From Acridotheres tristis (Eukaryota > Chordata > Aves > Passeriformes > Sturnidae): a stretch of DNA of 64,000 bases. Positions 62,946 through 64,000 of the stretch are shown piece by piece; within the stretch, counting starts at the first letter, position 1; each line of letters opens with the position of its first letter. The position numbers were made by a program, and so were the translations under genes. The notes beneath the pieces are model-generated. The model worked only from the letters and a program-made list of their open reading frames with translations, made no database searches and was not told the origin of the DNA. The DNA lies in the NCBI GenBank assembly GCA_037013685.1, contig CM072893.1, positions 15,836,736 to 15,900,735 of the forward strand. The letters run 5' to 3'.

Positions 62946-63010
62946 GTCTCGGTGCGGGGCCGCTGCAGCAGGTGTCGGCTTGTTTTGTGTGGGGCTGCCT
63001 CCCGTAGAAG

Positions 63011-64000
63011 CACATGAAAGGTTTTCTCCTTCAGCAGGCTAGACGGGGAAAATGTGCTGTGTGCAGGGTGTTTAATTATTTGCAAACTTAATTGATATAA
63101 TTTTTTTTTTTTTAGTAATGCAGCCATCCGTCGTGTTGTATATTTCGTTTGTATTTACTTGTTTAAACTGTTGCTTAGATAGTAAGTGAACACCAGATGC
63201 TGCCGTGGTTGATTCTGTTTTCCATGGTGATGAATTGTGCTGTGTACCTGCTGTCCTTGATAGAAAGTGCTGCTCTACATTTAACTCTTCATCCTTGGGT
63301 AAATTATAGCAATTCCAGACGCTTAGGTTGGGACTAGAGGAGACATGTCAGATGTCCTAGAGTGGCTCTTCCTCCCTTGCCAATGGATTATATCCCATCT
63401 GTATAGAAAAGAGACTGGACCTTTTGCCAGTTAGGTGGGAATGTGTAAGCCCGTGTGGAATTTACACCGCCTAAATATTTGTATGCACAGGAATTGTGTT
63501 TGCCGGTTCTGGAGAAGAAAGGCAAAGGATTACGTGTGCCTTTGGTTGGGGCTTTTGGTTTTGTGTTTTGTATTGGTTGGTTGGGATTTTTTTTAAGGGG
63601 AGGGAAGGCATTGAAACCTTTCTTTGAACATTCATTTAATCTTCATGATAAATAGACTTCTATAGTTGTAGTTCTAATTTCTGGCTAGTATGTTCACTTT
63701 TCACCAGATAAGTTAAAATTGGCAGAAGTAAAGAAAAAAATTCCCTGCTTGAGGGAATCATCATGTGAAGATTAAAGTTGGCCAGGAGGACCTCTGTAAT
63801 TTTTTGGGTCGTAGAAGGATGTGACCAAGTAAAACAAGGCATTAGCAGGCTTGGCTCTTCAGACTAGAGAAAAGTCTCTTGGGCATTCTTATGCTAAAAA
63901 CGTAGGCTAAGACTTCCCTTTGAAGTCTTGATTTGGAAATGCCCATCTATACCACATCTAATTTTTTTTGCATTAAATTCCAAAGTAGATTTGGTATCAT
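63011..64000 (+). other. USP54: Downstream of second CpG island, probable intron
   Basis: AT-rich DNA after the island, with a T13-type run near 63103. No coding exon of USP54 or any other gene was recognised before the window ends. Confidence 0.4.

Larger units (their letters stand above)
62520..63010 (+). promoter_or_regulatory. USP54: Second CpG-island promoter, probably USP54 (proximal)
   Basis: A strong CpG island about 22 kb downstream of the first. It contains a full palindromic CRE TGACGTCA (62760-62767), a GC box GGGGCGGGGC (62769-62778), a CACGTG palindrome (62829-62840) and three tandem E2F-like GGCGGGAA units (62898-62945). Candidate 5' exon donors are ATCAG|GTGCGC (62742/62743) and GCAG|GTGTCG (62971/62972). 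An ATG at 62663 in good context opens 114 codons of Ala/Gly/Arg-rich sequence, most likely an artefact of GC-rich DNA. Given gene order in vertebrates, an alternative USP54 promoter is the best reading. The first USP54 coding exon was looked for and not found in the window. Confidence 0.55.

Noticed and set aside
62663..63007. 114-codon frame with a good ATG context in the second CpG island
   Set aside because: An Ala/Gly/Arg-rich product typical of random GC-rich DNA. Splice donors fall inside it and no family match was seen. More likely a 5' UTR or promoter.

Overview
This is a vertebrate nuclear window, almost certainly from a bird. The evidence is the intron-rich structure, degenerate CR1 LINE pieces with the typical avian CR1 3' end, an ERV-type solo LTR, several pentanucleotide microsatellites, and AT-rich introns broken by sharp CpG islands. 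Two genes are identified confidently by their proteins, both on the + strand: the 3' part of SYNPO2L (synaptopodin 2-like, CHAP) and the whole coding region of MYOZ1 (myozenin-1, calsarcin-2, FATZ-1). Both encode Z-disc proteins of striated muscle. In human and other vertebrates the next gene in this direction is USP54. Its coding exons are not visible here, so the right half probably holds its promoter region and first intron(s).

Layout. 1-5754: SYNPO2L intron with two long polypyrimidine pentanucleotide arrays. 5755-8084: the large last coding exon of SYNPO2L (775 residues), then a 3' UTR to a poly(A) signal at 9910. 9.9-17.5 kb: intergenic, nothing recognised. About 17.56-17.78 kb: candidate non-coding first exon of MYOZ1. 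19884-33258: five coding exons of MYOZ1 (294 residues) to the poly(A) signals. The exon 4 donor appears to be a GC rather than GT site. 34929-35680: probable solo LTR. 40.4-41.0 kb: CpG-island promoter with CCAAT, YY1 and TCTCGCGAGA elements. 41-62.5 kb: AT-rich, probably intronic, with two CR1 fragments, a (TG)n array and an isolated GC-rich block at 55.9-56.2 kb. 62.5-63.0 kb: second CpG island with a full CRE, a GC box, a CACGTG palindrome and three tandem E2F-like repeats.

Functionally, SYNPO2L and MYOZ1 are sarcomeric scaffolds that bind alpha-actinin and filamin-type partners. The most interesting observation is that they share a 19-residue motif, about K-G-x-x-(M/L)-F-x-x-(R/Q)-(R/Q)-x-R-x-x-K-(Y/F). 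It occurs three times in this SYNPO2L exon and once in MYOZ1 exon 3, although the proteins are classed in different families. I found no RNA genes, CRISPR arrays or other non-eukaryotic features, and no clearly novel system.
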